From REEB481 sp044360435 (GTDB taxonomy: Bacteria > Bacteroidota > Bacteroidia > NS11-12g > UBA955), in contig JBIKKI010000024.1 in assembly GCA_044360435.1 (NCBI GenBank), positions 1 through 22,359 of the forward strand: a DNA stretch of 22,359 nucleotides, given 5' to 3'. Within the stretch, counting starts at the first letter, position 1; every line of letters begins with the position of its first letter. Made by a program: the position numbers and the translations under genes. Positions 6,430 to 13,043 of this stretch are shown here, piece by piece. Under the pieces are notes generated by a model. That model saw only the letters and a list, made by a program, of their open reading frames with translations, ran no database searches and was not told where the DNA came from.

Positions 6430-6473
6430 GTAACCCAGGTCACGGCCCATCCTGGAGCACGGGATAAACTTTG
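6430..6473 (+). promoter_or_regulatory. CRP-like operator and -7 box of the MBL-rhodanese gene
   Basis: The operator GTAACCCAGGTCAC (6430-6443) shares ACCCAGGTCA with the site at 3027-3040. The -7 box AAACTTTG (6466-6473) has its TTTG core 35 bp from the operator centre. No TTTG is found at the -33 position, consistent with class II activation. The leader to the ATG at 6494 would be about 17 bases. Confidence 0.6.
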
Positions 6474-6493
6474 TGGTATCAAAATTTACTACC

Positions 6494-7915
6494 ATGAAGA
6501 TTGAACAGATTTATACCGGATGTTTGGCGCATGGCGCTTACTACATTGAAAGCCAAGGTGAAGTGGCCATTGTTGATCCATTGCGCGAAGTGCAACCTTA
6601 TATTGAACGGGCAGAACGCAATGGTGCTCAGATTCGCTATGTACTGGAAACACATTTTCATGCAGACTTTGTGAGCGGACATCTCGACTTGGCCGCAAAG
6701 ACCGGTGCACAAATCGTATTTGGACCCAATGCCAAACCGCAGTTTGAGGCGTATATTGCTTCTGATGGCGAACGATTGAAACTCGGAAACATCTTCATTG
6801 AGGTAATTCATACGCCCGGACATACCATGGAAAGCACCTGTTACCTGGTGTACGATGAAGAAGGTAAAGCCCACAGCCTGTTCAGCGGCGATACGCTGTT
6901 CATTGGAGATGTTGGACGCCCCGACCTCGCCCAGCATGTTATTGCAGATCTGACCCAGGAAAAACTCGCCGGGCACTTATTCGACTCGCTGCGCAATAAA
7001 ATCATGCCGCTGTCTGACGACATTATTGTTTATCCCGGCCACGGCGCGGGTAGTGCCTGCGGCAAGAACATGAGCAAAGAAACCAGCGATACCCTTGGAC
7101 ATCAAAAACAGGTAAACTACGCGCTGAACCCTCTGCTTGGCAGGGAGCAGTTCATCCGCGACTTACTTGAAGGGCTGACACCTCCGCCTTCTTATTTCCC
7201 ACAAAACGTGCTGATGAATATTAAGGGTTATCAGTCGCTGGAGCGCGTGATGGAGCGCGGGCTGCAAAAGTTGTCGCCGATTGCTTTTGAAGCTGCTGCG
7301 AACGAGACAGAGGCCCTGATTATTGACACACGCGATGCCGAAGTATTTGCCCGCGGATTCATACCAAACTCCATCAATATCGGCATCGATGGGAGTTTCG
7401 CTGGCTGGGTAGGAACCCTGATTCCGGATGTGAAACAAGAACTGCTTATTGTTGCCGAACCGGGACGCGAGGAAGAAATCATCACCCGACTTGCACGTGT
7501 AGGTTTCGACAACTGCATCGGCTATCTGGATGGTGGATTCGAGGCATGGAAACAAGCCGGCAACGAAGTGGATACCATTACACGCATTGATGCCTCGGAA
7601 CTTCACCGGCTCATCAAGGCGCAGCCTGATTTGCAGCTGCTGGATGTGCGCAAGAAAAGCGAATACGACAGCGAACATGTGATAGGCGCCATTAACGCTC
7701 CGCTGGATTATGTGAACGACAGCCAAACCTTGGTAAACCGTTCTAAAACAGCATACATCCATTGCGCCGGTGGTTATCGTTCCATGATTTTCGCTTCCAT
7801 CCTGAAGGCCCGGGGTTTTGAACAACTGATAGACGTTCGCGGCGGATTTAAGGCCATCCGCGAATCAGGACTGTTCACCATTTCCGAATATGTTTGCCCC
7901 AGCACTTTACTCTAA
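6494..7915 (+). CDS. Metallo-beta-lactamase fold/double rhodanese protein, persulfide-dioxygenase-like
   Basis: A 473-residue fusion. Residues 1 to ~200 form an MBL domain of the ETHE1/CstB type, with HFHADF (His54, His56, Asp58), His110 in HTPGH, Asp133 in SGDTLFIGDVGRPDL and His183 in YPGHG. The usual DH of HxHxDH is DF here. Residues ~265-355 form a rhodanese domain that lacks the catalytic cysteine (AEPGRE at the loop), and ~365-460 a second one with an intact loop HCAGGYRS (Cys424). Relatives oxidise glutathione, CoA or bacillithiol persulfides to sulfite or move the sulfane sulfur on, in the cytoplasm. ATG at 6494 is chosen because MKIEQIYTGCLAH is the normal family start; an in-frame GTG at 6473 lies in the -7 box. 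Confidence 0.9.
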   Translation: MKIEQIYTGCLAHGAYYIESQGEVAIVDPLREVQPYIERAERNGAQIRYVLETHFHADFVSGHLDLAAKTGAQIVFGPNAKPQFEAYIASDGERLKLGNIFIEVIHTPGHTMESTCYLVYDEEGKAHSLFSGDTLFIGDVGRPDLAQHVIADLTQEKLAGHLFDSLRNKIMPLSDDIIVYPGHGAGSACGKNMSKETSDTLGHQKQVNYALNPLLGREQFIRDLLEGLTPPPSYFPQNVLMNIKGYQSLERVMERGLQKLSPIAFEAAANETEALIIDTRDAEVFARGFIPNSINIGIDGSFAGWVGTLIPDVKQELLIVAEPGREEEIITRLARVGFDNCIGYLDGGFEAWKQAGNEVDTITRIDASELHRLIKAQPDLQLLDVRKKSEYDSEHVIGAINAPLDYVNDSQTLVNRSKTAYIHCAGGYRSMIFASILKARGFEQLIDVRGGFKAIRESGLFTISEYVCPSTLL

Positions 7916-7931
7916 ACAATGAACCAAAGCT

Positions 7932-7965
7932 GTCCGGGTACTCCGGTACCCGGGCGGTTTTATTT
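7932..7965 (+). terminator. Perfect hairpin with T-rich tail between the MBL and rhodanese genes
   Basis: CCGGGTAC (7934-7941), loop TCCG and GTACCCGG (7946-7953) form an 8-bp stem. It is extended to 10 by a G-T and a G-C pair (7932-7955) and followed by TTTTATTT at 7958-7965. It lies 16 bases after the MBL stop and ends 13 bases before the rhodanese start. It could stop part of the transcription or protect the 3' end of the MBL mRNA. Confidence 0.65.
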
Positions 7966-7978
7966 CCCTAAAAAACAC

Positions 7979-8293
7979 ATGTTTACATTCATCAAAAATC
8001 TCCTGGGCCTTGGGCCTTCCGCCAACCTGAAAGAATTACACGAACAGGGTGCTGTTATCTTGGACGTGCGCACCTCAGCCGAATTCAATTCTGGCCACAT
8101 CAAAGGCGCGGTAAACATTCCACTGGATAAACTATCCGCCAACATGAAGAAGATTCAGGGCTGGAAGAAACCCGTAATCACCTGTTGCCAGAGCGGAACC
8201 CGCAGCGGCATGGCTACCGGAACGCTGCGAAAAAACGGCGTGGAAGTGTATAATGGCGGCGGCTGGTCTTCGTTGCGTAATCGCCTGAAATAA
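7979..8293 (+). CDS. Single-domain rhodanese (sulfurtransferase)
   Basis: A 104-residue cytoplasmic rhodanese. The persulfide-carrying loop reads CCQSGTRS, with Cys70 the catalytic residue and Cys69 beside it. Preceding motifs ILDVRTSAEFNSGHIKGAVNIPL are standard for the fold. It would accept and donate sulfane sulfur, for example with thioredoxin or the adjacent MBL-rhodanese as partner. The frame is open back to 7919, but those codons run through the hairpin, and ATG at 7979 (MFTFIKNLLGLG) gives a normal start. The vicinal Cys-Cys at the active site is worth noting. Confidence 0.9.
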   Translation: MFTFIKNLLGLGPSANLKELHEQGAVILDVRTSAEFNSGHIKGAVNIPLDKLSANMKKIQGWKKPVITCCQSGTRSGMATGTLRKNGVEVYNGGGWSSLRNRLK

Positions 8294-8303
8294 GCGGCAG
8301 CAG

Positions 8304-8347
8304 GTGACCTGTATCACAATGAACTTTCTACAACATCACGACCTTTG
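8304..8347 (+). promoter_or_regulatory. CRP-like operator and -7 box of the thioredoxin gene
   Basis: GTGACCTGTATCAC (8304-8317) has perfect GTGA/TCAC half-sites and shares TGACCTG with the reverse strand of the two other sites. The -7 box GACCTTTG (8340-8347) has its TTTG core 35 bp from the operator centre, the same spacing as at the other promoters. The leader to the ATG at 8357 is about 5 bases. Confidence 0.6.
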
Positions 8348-8356
8348 AACCACAAT

Positions 8357-8665
8357 ATGGCAGCGAAAGAAAGCTTTCAACAAATCATAAAAGGTGACAC
8401 ACCGGTTTTGGTTGATTTCTATGCCGAATGGTGCGGCCCGTGCAAAGCCATGGCTCCCATGCTCGTGCAGTTTCAAAAGGAAATGGGCAATCAGGTTCGT
8501 GTGATCAAAGTGGACGTAGACCGCAACCCTGAGGCGGCGGCACAATTCAAGGTACAGGCCGTTCCCACGCTAATCTTGTTCAAATCGGGCAATATTGCCT
8601 GGAAGCACAGTGGAGCCGTACCCGTTCAAACCTTGAAAGAAGCCTTTAAGAAAGCACTATCCTAA
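8357..8665 (+). CDS. Thioredoxin
   Basis: A 102-residue cytoplasmic thioredoxin with the active site WCGPC (Cys26, Cys29), the cis-proline in AVPTLILF, and a normal length and fold order. It reduces disulfides and, beside rhodanese and persulfide enzymes, could release sulfide from persulfidated proteins. I do not assign trxA because a housekeeping copy may exist elsewhere. An in-frame TTG at 8345 overlaps the -7 box; ATG at 8357 is preferred. It is followed after 11 bases by the DUF983 gene, probably in one transcript ending at the terminator at 9097-9126. Confidence 0.93.
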   Translation: MAAKESFQQIIKGDTPVLVDFYAEWCGPCKAMAPMLVQFQKEMGNQVRVIKVDVDRNPEAAAQFKVQAVPTLILFKSGNIAWKHSGAVPVQTLKEAFKKALS

Positions 8666-8676
8666 TCTGAAAATCC

Positions 8677-9084
8677 ATGTGTGCCCACGATTCAAAAAAA
8701 CCATCATGGCTTAGCGCTTTTGCCGGTGAACGTTGTCCGCGGTGCCGCCGGGGAAGGATGTTTCGACATCCCATCTGGAAGCTCGGATCATTGCTGGAGA
8801 TGCACCCCAATTGCGAAGTTTGCGGTTTGAAGTTTGAACGCGAAACCGGCTTCTATTACGGGGCTATGTACGTGAGTTATGCTTTTACCGTTGGTACGCT
8901 GGTCAGCGAGTTTCTGTTGCTCACCAGTGTACTGGACATTCAAAATCCCGACACATGGTTTATGGTGATTCTGGGCTCGCTGGCATTGTTGCTGCCCATC
9001 TTCTTCAGATACAGCCGGGTTCTATACCTGCGCATGGCCGGACAAATCAACTACGATTACGATCCGGAGGTAAAAAAACCATAA
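8677..9084 (+). CDS. DUF983 membrane protein with zinc-ribbon motif
   Basis: A 135-residue protein of the DUF983 family. Two CxxC pairs (Cys20/Cys23 in CPRC and Cys46/Cys49 in CEVC) form a probable zinc ribbon at the N-terminus. Two hydrophobic segments (about 63-85 and 93-112) place it in the inner membrane, and the tail is charged. The biochemical function of DUF983 is not established. It is the last gene of the thioredoxin transcript, so a redox or metal-related role is possible but not shown. Confidence 0.85.
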   Translation: MCAHDSKKPSWLSAFAGERCPRCRRGRMFRHPIWKLGSLLEMHPNCEVCGLKFERETGFYYGAMYVSYAFTVGTLVSEFLLLTSVLDIQNPDTWFMVILGSLALLLPIFFRYSRVLYLRMAGQINYDYDPEVKKP

Positions 9085-9096
9085 ACCCTCAAAAGC

Positions 9097-9126
9097 AAAA
9101 AGAGCCGCCCTGGGGCGGCTCTTTTT
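9097..9126. terminator. Strong bidirectional rho-independent terminator
   Basis: A 13-bp perfect stem: AAAAAGAGCCGCC at 9097-9109 pairs with GGCGGCTCTTTTT at 9114-9126 around a 4-base loop. It has A-tract and T-tract on opposite sides. It lies between the convergent DUF983 and OmpA-family genes and can serve both. Confidence 0.92.
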
Positions 9127-9147
9127 GTATTCATCACCCTGCAAAAA

Positions 9148-10014
9148 TCAGCGGGTTCCATCTTCTACCAGTTTCATAAACTGATCGAGCTGGGGTAAGA
9201 TGACAATGCGTGTTCTGCGGTTTTCTGCCCTTCCCTGGTCGGTATCGTTGGATGCCGCGGGAAGGTATTCGCTGCGTCCGGCTGCAGTGATGCGCTTGGG
9301 ATCTACTTTGAAGTCGTTCTGCAACACACGCGCGATGGCGGTTGCCCGCAATACACTCAAATCCCAGTTGTCGCGGATGGTACCGCCAAGCACAGGCTTG
9401 TTGTCGGTATGCCCTTCTATCATGAACTGTATGTCCGGACGGCTGTTCAGCACCGTGGCAACCTTGCTCAGCACCTTCCTGGATTCTGCAGCCGGCTCGA
9501 TGCTGGCACTTGGAAACAGGAGCTTATCGGAAATAGCGATGAAAACTGCGCTGCCTTCAATCCTGATGTCAATATCTTTATCGTTAACATCCTTCAATGC
9601 ACCTTTCAGCGCAAGCACCAACGCCAGGTTCAGGGAATCTTTCCGCGCCATGGCATTCTGCATGTTGCGGATGTAAGATTCCTTGGAATTGATGTTTTCC
9701 AGCGAACGGCTGATGCTTTCAGCCTGGGTTTTGGTAATGATGGATAAGTCTGTAAGCTGACTCACCAGGCTGGTGGTGTTTTTCTTCAGCGCTTCGACTT
9801 CCATCTGAAGCTCATGAATTTTGCCAACCTGACCTGACTTTTCACTCAGGCACTGATCCAGCATGAAACGAATTTTGTCGCAGGAGTCGCTCAGGTATTC
9901 ATACTTGTTCAGCTGAGCCTGGAACTTCTTTTTGGATACACAGGAAGTGGCGCTCATGGCCAGCAGAGGGAACAGCAAATAGATTGCTGCTTTTCGGTTT
10001 AACGAATGGTTCAT
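9148..10014 (-). CDS. OmpA-family peptidoglycan-binding lipoprotein
   Basis: A 288-residue envelope protein. The signal peptide ends in the lipobox SATSC (Cys25). A coiled-coil-like region follows (about 35-110, with LQMEVEALKKN and similar heptads), then a C-terminal OmpA/MotB domain (~165-280). That domain carries MIEGHTDNKPV, NWDLSVLRATAIARVL and the AENRRTRIVI end, the residues that hold the diaminopimelate of peptidoglycan. It should anchor the outer membrane to the cell wall. The frame is open to 10113, but ATG at 10014 begins a proper signal peptide. Monocistronic, ending at the shared terminator. Confidence 0.9.
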   Translation of the reverse strand: MNHSLNRKAAIYLLFPLLAMSATSCVSKKKFQAQLNKYEYLSDSCDKIRFMLDQCLSEKSGQVGKIHELQMEVEALKKNTTSLVSQLTDLSIITKTQAESISRSLENINSKESYIRNMQNAMARKDSLNLALVLALKGALKDVNDKDIDIRIEGSAVFIAISDKLLFPSASIEPAAESRKVLSKVATVLNSRPDIQFMIEGHTDNKPVLGGTIRDNWDLSVLRATAIARVLQNDFKVDPKRITAAGRSEYLPAASNDTDQGRAENRRTRIVILPQLDQFMKLVEDGTR

Positions 10015-10056
10015 GATGTGCATGATCAAAGTTTCAAAAGGTGTAACAACCACATA

Positions 10057-10064
10057 CAAAATTA
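10057..10064 (-). promoter_or_regulatory. Predicted -7 element of the OmpA-family gene
   Basis: The minus strand reads TAATTTTG, an exact TAnnTTTG match, giving a leader of about 39 bases. A second candidate, AAACTTTG at 10027-10034 on the minus strand, is identical to the MBL -7 box and would give a much shorter leader. Sequence alone does not decide between them. Confidence 0.4.
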
Positions 10065-10132
10065 GTTCCATGCCGTTGCGGCTGTTGCTGCCTGCCATTG
10101 GCAGTGTCCACACAAATAGACCCTTATACAGG

Positions 10133-10163
10133 TTTGACGTTTGACGGCATGTTGTTTACTTTG
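10133..10163 (+). promoter_or_regulatory. glyA promoter (-33 TTTG, 19-bp spacer, -7 box)
   Basis: TTTG at 10133-10136, exactly 19 bp, then TTACTTTG at 10156-10163. This is the clearest Bacteroidota-type promoter in the window. Transcription would begin near 10167, and the ATG is at 10168, so the mRNA is predicted to be essentially leaderless. Confidence 0.65.
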
Positions 10164-10167
10164 CGGC

Positions 10168-11445
10168 ATGCAGCGCGATACGCTACTCTTCAACCTGATT
10201 GAACAGGAATTACACCGTCAGCAGGAAGGCATTGAACTGATTGCCTCCGAGAACTTTGTCAGCCGCCAGGTCATGGAGGCCATGGGCAGTGTGCTCACAA
10301 ACAAATACGCGGAAGGGCTGCCTTCCAAGCGTTACTACGGTGGTTGCGAAGTGGTGGATCAGGTGGAACAGCTGGCCATCGACCGTTTGAAGGAACTGTT
10401 TGGTGCCGCCTGGGCCAACGTTCAACCCCACAGCGGCGCTCAGGCGAATGCCGCCGTGATGCTGGGTGTGCTGAAACCCGGAGACCGCATCCTCGGTTTC
10501 GACCTGAGCCATGGTGGTCACCTGACGCACGGCTCGCCGGTGAACTTCTCGGGGAAATTGTATCAGCCTGCGTTTTACGGTGTGGAACCTGATTCCGGAC
10601 TGATTGATTATGATAAGGTTGCGGAAAAAGCCCGCGAATGGAAACCTCGTTTGCTGATCTGCGGTGCCAGCAGCTACAGCCGCGACTGGGATTTTGCCCG
10701 TCTGCGCGCCATCGCCGATGAAGTTGGCGCCCTGCTGCTTGCTGATATTGCACACCCCGCCGGTCTGATTGCCAAAGGTTTGCTGAACAACCCGATGCCG
10801 CATTGCCACATCGTAACAAGCACAACACATAAAACCCTGCGCGGTCCGCGTGGTGGCATCATCATGATGGGCCAGGATTTCGTCAATACCTGGGGAGAGC
10901 TGACGCCGAAAGGTGAACCGAAGATGATGAGTGCCATTCTGGATGCTGCGGTTTTCCCCGGCACACAGGGCGGCCCACTGGAACATGTGATTGCCGCCAA
11001 AGCCGTTGCTTTTGGTGAAGCACTGAGCGAGGATTTCCGCACCTACGGCAAACAGGTGATGGCCAATGCCCAAGCCTTGGCTAAGGCCATGGTTGACCAT
11101 GGATATAAAGTGATCAGCGGTGGCACCGACAACCACCTGATGTTGATTGACCTTCGCCCTAAAGGTGATGACCTGACCGGTAAGCTCGCCGAAAACACCT
11201 TGGTGAAATGCGGTATTACCATCAATAAAAATACTGTTCCCTTCGAAACCCGTTCTCCATTTGTGACTTCCGGTATCCGCTTGGGTACTCCTGCCGTGAC
11301 CAGCCGCGGGCTGAAAGAATCGGAGATGGGACAGATTGCGGCTTTGATAGACGAAGCCCTGACCCACCACAACAACGAAACCATCCTGAGCGGTGTGCAG
11401 AAAAAAGTGCATGCGCTGATGGCTGGTTTTCCGCTTTACGCCTGA
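10168..11445 (+). CDS. glyA: Serine hydroxymethyltransferase
   Basis: A 425-residue PLP enzyme that converts serine and tetrahydrofolate to glycine and 5,10-methylene-tetrahydrofolate in the cytoplasm. Family motifs are complete: IELIASENFVS near the start, KYAEGLPSKRYYGGCE, VQPHSGAQAN, ADIAHPAGLIAKG, and the PLP-binding lysine Lys222 in STTHKTLRGPRGG. ATG at 10168 (MQRDTLLFNLIEQEL) is chosen over an in-frame TTG at 10141 because the -7 box ends 4 bases before it. Followed by the 34-bp palindrome of the transposase-like element, which may act as its terminator. Confidence 0.97.
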   Translation: MQRDTLLFNLIEQELHRQQEGIELIASENFVSRQVMEAMGSVLTNKYAEGLPSKRYYGGCEVVDQVEQLAIDRLKELFGAAWANVQPHSGAQANAAVMLGVLKPGDRILGFDLSHGGHLTHGSPVNFSGKLYQPAFYGVEPDSGLIDYDKVAEKAREWKPRLLICGASSYSRDWDFARLRAIADEVGALLLADIAHPAGLIAKGLLNNPMPHCHIVTSTTHKTLRGPRGGIIMMGQDFVNTWGELTPKGEPKMMSAILDAAVFPGTQGGPLEHVIAAKAVAFGEALSEDFRTYGKQVMANAQALAKAMVDHGYKVISGGTDNHLMLIDLRPKGDDLTGKLAENTLVKCGITINKNTVPFETRSPFVTSGIRLGTPAVTSRGLKESEMGQIAALIDEALTHHNNETILSGVQKKVHALMAGFPLYA

Positions 11446-11455
11446 TGCCTGATTC

Positions 11456-11489
11456 ATTTCCTCCGACGGTTTAAACCGTCGGAGGAAAT
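11456..11489. repeat. Left palindrome of the Y1-transposase element
   Basis: A perfect 34-bp palindrome (17-base arms meeting at 11472/11473). The centre, ACGGTTTAAACCGT, is identical to the centre of the palindrome at 11927-11956; the outer arms (ATTTCCTCCG side) differ. It lies 10 bases after the glyA stop and 22 bases before the transposase start. Confidence 0.95.
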
Positions 11490-11511
11490 TCAATTTTTAA
11501 TATGTTCTTTT

Positions 11512-11943
11512 ATGTCTCATTCTTTTGTAAAAATCTGGGTGCATGCCGTATGGGCAACCAAAGACCGGGCGCCCTTAATTCATGAACACACCGAATTCCG
11601 GATCCATCAATTCATGGCCGCCGAATTCGACGCCATTGGCTGCCCCGTGCGCATCATCAATGGGATGCCAGACCACATCCATTGCCTTTTTTTGCTGCAT
11701 GCCCAAAAAACCATGGCAGACGTAATCAAACAAATCAAAGGCAGCAGCGCCCATTTCATCAACCAACACAACATCATTCCTGAAAAGTTCTCATGGCAAC
11801 CCGGCTATGCAGCCTTTTCTGTTTCTGATTCCAGTTTAGAGCGTGTGTTCAAACACATTAAAAACCAAAAGTCGCACCACCGAAAACAGTCGTTTGAAGA
11901 TGAATACGCAGCGTATTTGAATGCAATTTATCCCACGGTTTAA
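11512..11943 (+). CDS. Y1 (HUH) transposase-like protein, RAYT/IS200 type
   Basis: A 143-residue single-strand nuclease-like protein. The metal-binding HUH motif is His55-x-His57 (MPDHIH). The probable nucleophile is Tyr99 in WQPGYAAFSVS, followed by the KHIKNQKSHH helix (Gln119) and F.DEYAAYL, an arrangement typical of REP-associated tyrosine transposases. Proteins of this subfamily usually continue some residues further; here the last codons (Pro-Thr-Val-stop) lie within the right palindrome and the stop TAA is at its centre. All catalytic residues are present, so the enzyme may be active. Family members nick and join single-stranded DNA at hairpins. Confidence 0.88.
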   Translation: MSHSFVKIWVHAVWATKDRAPLIHEHTEFRIHQFMAAEFDAIGCPVRIINGMPDHIHCLFLLHAQKTMADVIKQIKGSSAHFINQHNIIPEKFSWQPGYAAFSVSDSSLERVFKHIKNQKSHHRKQSFEDEYAAYLNAIYPTV

Positions 11944-11956
11944 ACCGTGGGATAAA
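11927..11956. repeat. Right palindrome of the Y1-transposase element, containing the gene's stop codon
   Basis: A perfect 30-bp palindrome (15-base arms meeting at 11941/11942). It shares the central ACGGTTTAAACCGT with the left palindrome; the outer arms read TTTATCCC instead. The transposase stop codon TAA (11941-11943) lies at the centre. It ends 18 bases before the stop of the convergent T9SS gene and may also terminate transcription. Confidence 0.95.
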
Positions 11957-11974
11957 AGCACAGGCAGATAAATC

Positions 11975-12991
11975 TTAATACAACAAGGTAAACGTCCCTT
12001 TCCAGGAATGTCGTTTGCCATTGGTATCCACACCCGACATCCGGTACACATATACCCCGTCCTGAGCACGTTTTCCAGAAACATTCCCATCCCAGCCAAG
12101 TGTAGGATCCTTGGTTTCAAAAAGCTTCATGCCCCAGCGATTGTAAATCGCGAACTCATACGAACGGAACTTCATGTTCCCTTTCCAAAGAAAAATATCG
12201 TTCAGATTGTCCGTATTGGGCGTGAACACATCCGGCATCCACACGTACATCGGACAACTGTCTTTCACCTCCACCTGATCAAAAGTCTTACAGCCATCCG
12301 CATTGGTCACCGTCACGCTGTAGATTCCGCTGGAGGCCACCTGAATCGTTCTCGAAGTTTCACCTCCGGGCGACCAGGCATAGGTACTGCCGTCTGGACC
12401 TGCATCAAGTGTGATGGGATTGCTGTTGCATACAAAACGATCTGCACCCAAATCCACAGCCGGAGGTACAGATTGTTTGATGAAGATTTCCCGGTACTGG
12501 CTATCGCACTGAAACTGACCGGCATAAGTAACCACACTCACGCCAATCCTGCCGGGACTGGTAATCAGCCGCGTGCGGTTCCCCTTCCCGCCGGGATTCC
12601 AGATATAGGTAGCACCGGGATTTCCTGCATCGAGTAGTAGATTCACGTTGCCGCAAACCGTAGTATCGCGCCCGATTGGAATGCTCTTGATATCGCCATC
12701 AATAACGTCCACATCAATGTACTGCGTAGTGTCTTTACCCGTATCAAACTTTGTAACCACCACGGTGCGGTAAAGGCCGGCATTCGGATAAGTAATGTTT
12801 GTGGGGTTTTGTTGGGTAGAAGATCCCGGCGTTCCACCCGGGAACGTCCAGGTCCAGGCAACCGCATTTCCTGTAGTGATGATGCTGAAGTAGTTGATCG
12901 ACATCCCTTTACAGATGGTCAGCTTGGTAATCTGAGCAGAGGCTGACCCGAGCAGGAAGCCTGAAAGCAGCAAAAGAAGCAGCCGTTTCAT
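11975..12991 (-). CDS. Secreted PKD/Ig-like protein with T9SS type B (gliding-motility-associated) C-terminal domain
   Basis: A 338-residue exported protein. The signal peptide ends at SASA-Q (about residues 19/20). A PKD-like domain follows (~25-100, with WTFPGGTPG). Then come two homologous Ig-like repeats, one beginning GRDTTVCGN and the next GADRFVCNS, both with LDAG-N/P-G..Y.WSPGG cores. The end (~250-338) is the type B sorting domain: MPDVFTPNTDNLNDIFLWKG...FAIYNRWGMKLFETKD...GWDGN...DGVYVYRM. Such domains direct export through the outer-membrane T9SS. A surface adhesion or matrix role is likely. Confidence 0.9.
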   Translation of the reverse strand: MKRLLLLLLSGFLLGSASAQITKLTICKGMSINYFSIITTGNAVAWTWTFPGGTPGSSTQQNPTNITYPNAGLYRTVVVTKFDTGKDTTQYIDVDVIDGDIKSIPIGRDTTVCGNVNLLLDAGNPGATYIWNPGGKGNRTRLITSPGRIGVSVVTYAGQFQCDSQYREIFIKQSVPPAVDLGADRFVCNSNPITLDAGPDGSTYAWSPGGETSRTIQVASSGIYSVTVTNADGCKTFDQVEVKDSCPMYVWMPDVFTPNTDNLNDIFLWKGNMKFRSYEFAIYNRWGMKLFETKDPTLGWDGNVSGKRAQDGVYVYRMSGVDTNGKRHSWKGTFTLLY

Positions 12992-12999
12992 TTCAAATA

Positions 13000-13030
13000 C
13001 AAAGTAAGCCTATGCAAACGGTATTTTAAA
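13000..13030 (-). promoter_or_regulatory. Predicted promoter of the minus-strand T9SS gene
   Basis: On the minus strand, TTTA (13030-13027), 19 bp, then TTACTTTG (13007-13000). The -7 octamer is identical to that of glyA. Transcription would start about 5 bases before the ATG at 12991. Confidence 0.5.
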
Positions 13031-13031
13031 C

Positions 13032-13039
13032 GATTTTTG
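13032..13039 (+). promoter_or_regulatory. Predicted -7 element of the exported EEP-fold gene
   Basis: GATTTTTG matches TAnnTTTG except for the first base and ends 4 bases before the ATG at 13044, so the mRNA would be leaderless. No -33 TTTG is found. It lies back-to-back with the promoter at 13000-13030. Confidence 0.35.
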
Positions 13040-13043
13040 CAGC

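Larger units (their letters stand above)
11456..11956 (+). mobile_element. RAYT-like element: one Y1 transposase gene between two palindromes
   Basis: A 501-bp unit made of the left palindrome, one HUH/Y1 transposase-like gene and the right palindrome. The two hairpins share a 14-bp core but are not copies of each other in their arms. IS200/IS605 and REP-associated tyrosine transposases (RAYTs) recognise such hairpin ends. The tight fit suggests the whole unit, or the hairpins alone, is what the enzyme acts on. Mobility is inferred; no target duplication is expected for this class. Confidence 0.7.

Noticed and set aside
10210..11493. Long open frame (about 427 codons) on the minus strand opposite glyA
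   Set aside because: It is the antisense shadow of a clearly conserved glyA. The translation is rich in Gln, His and Phe without any family motif.
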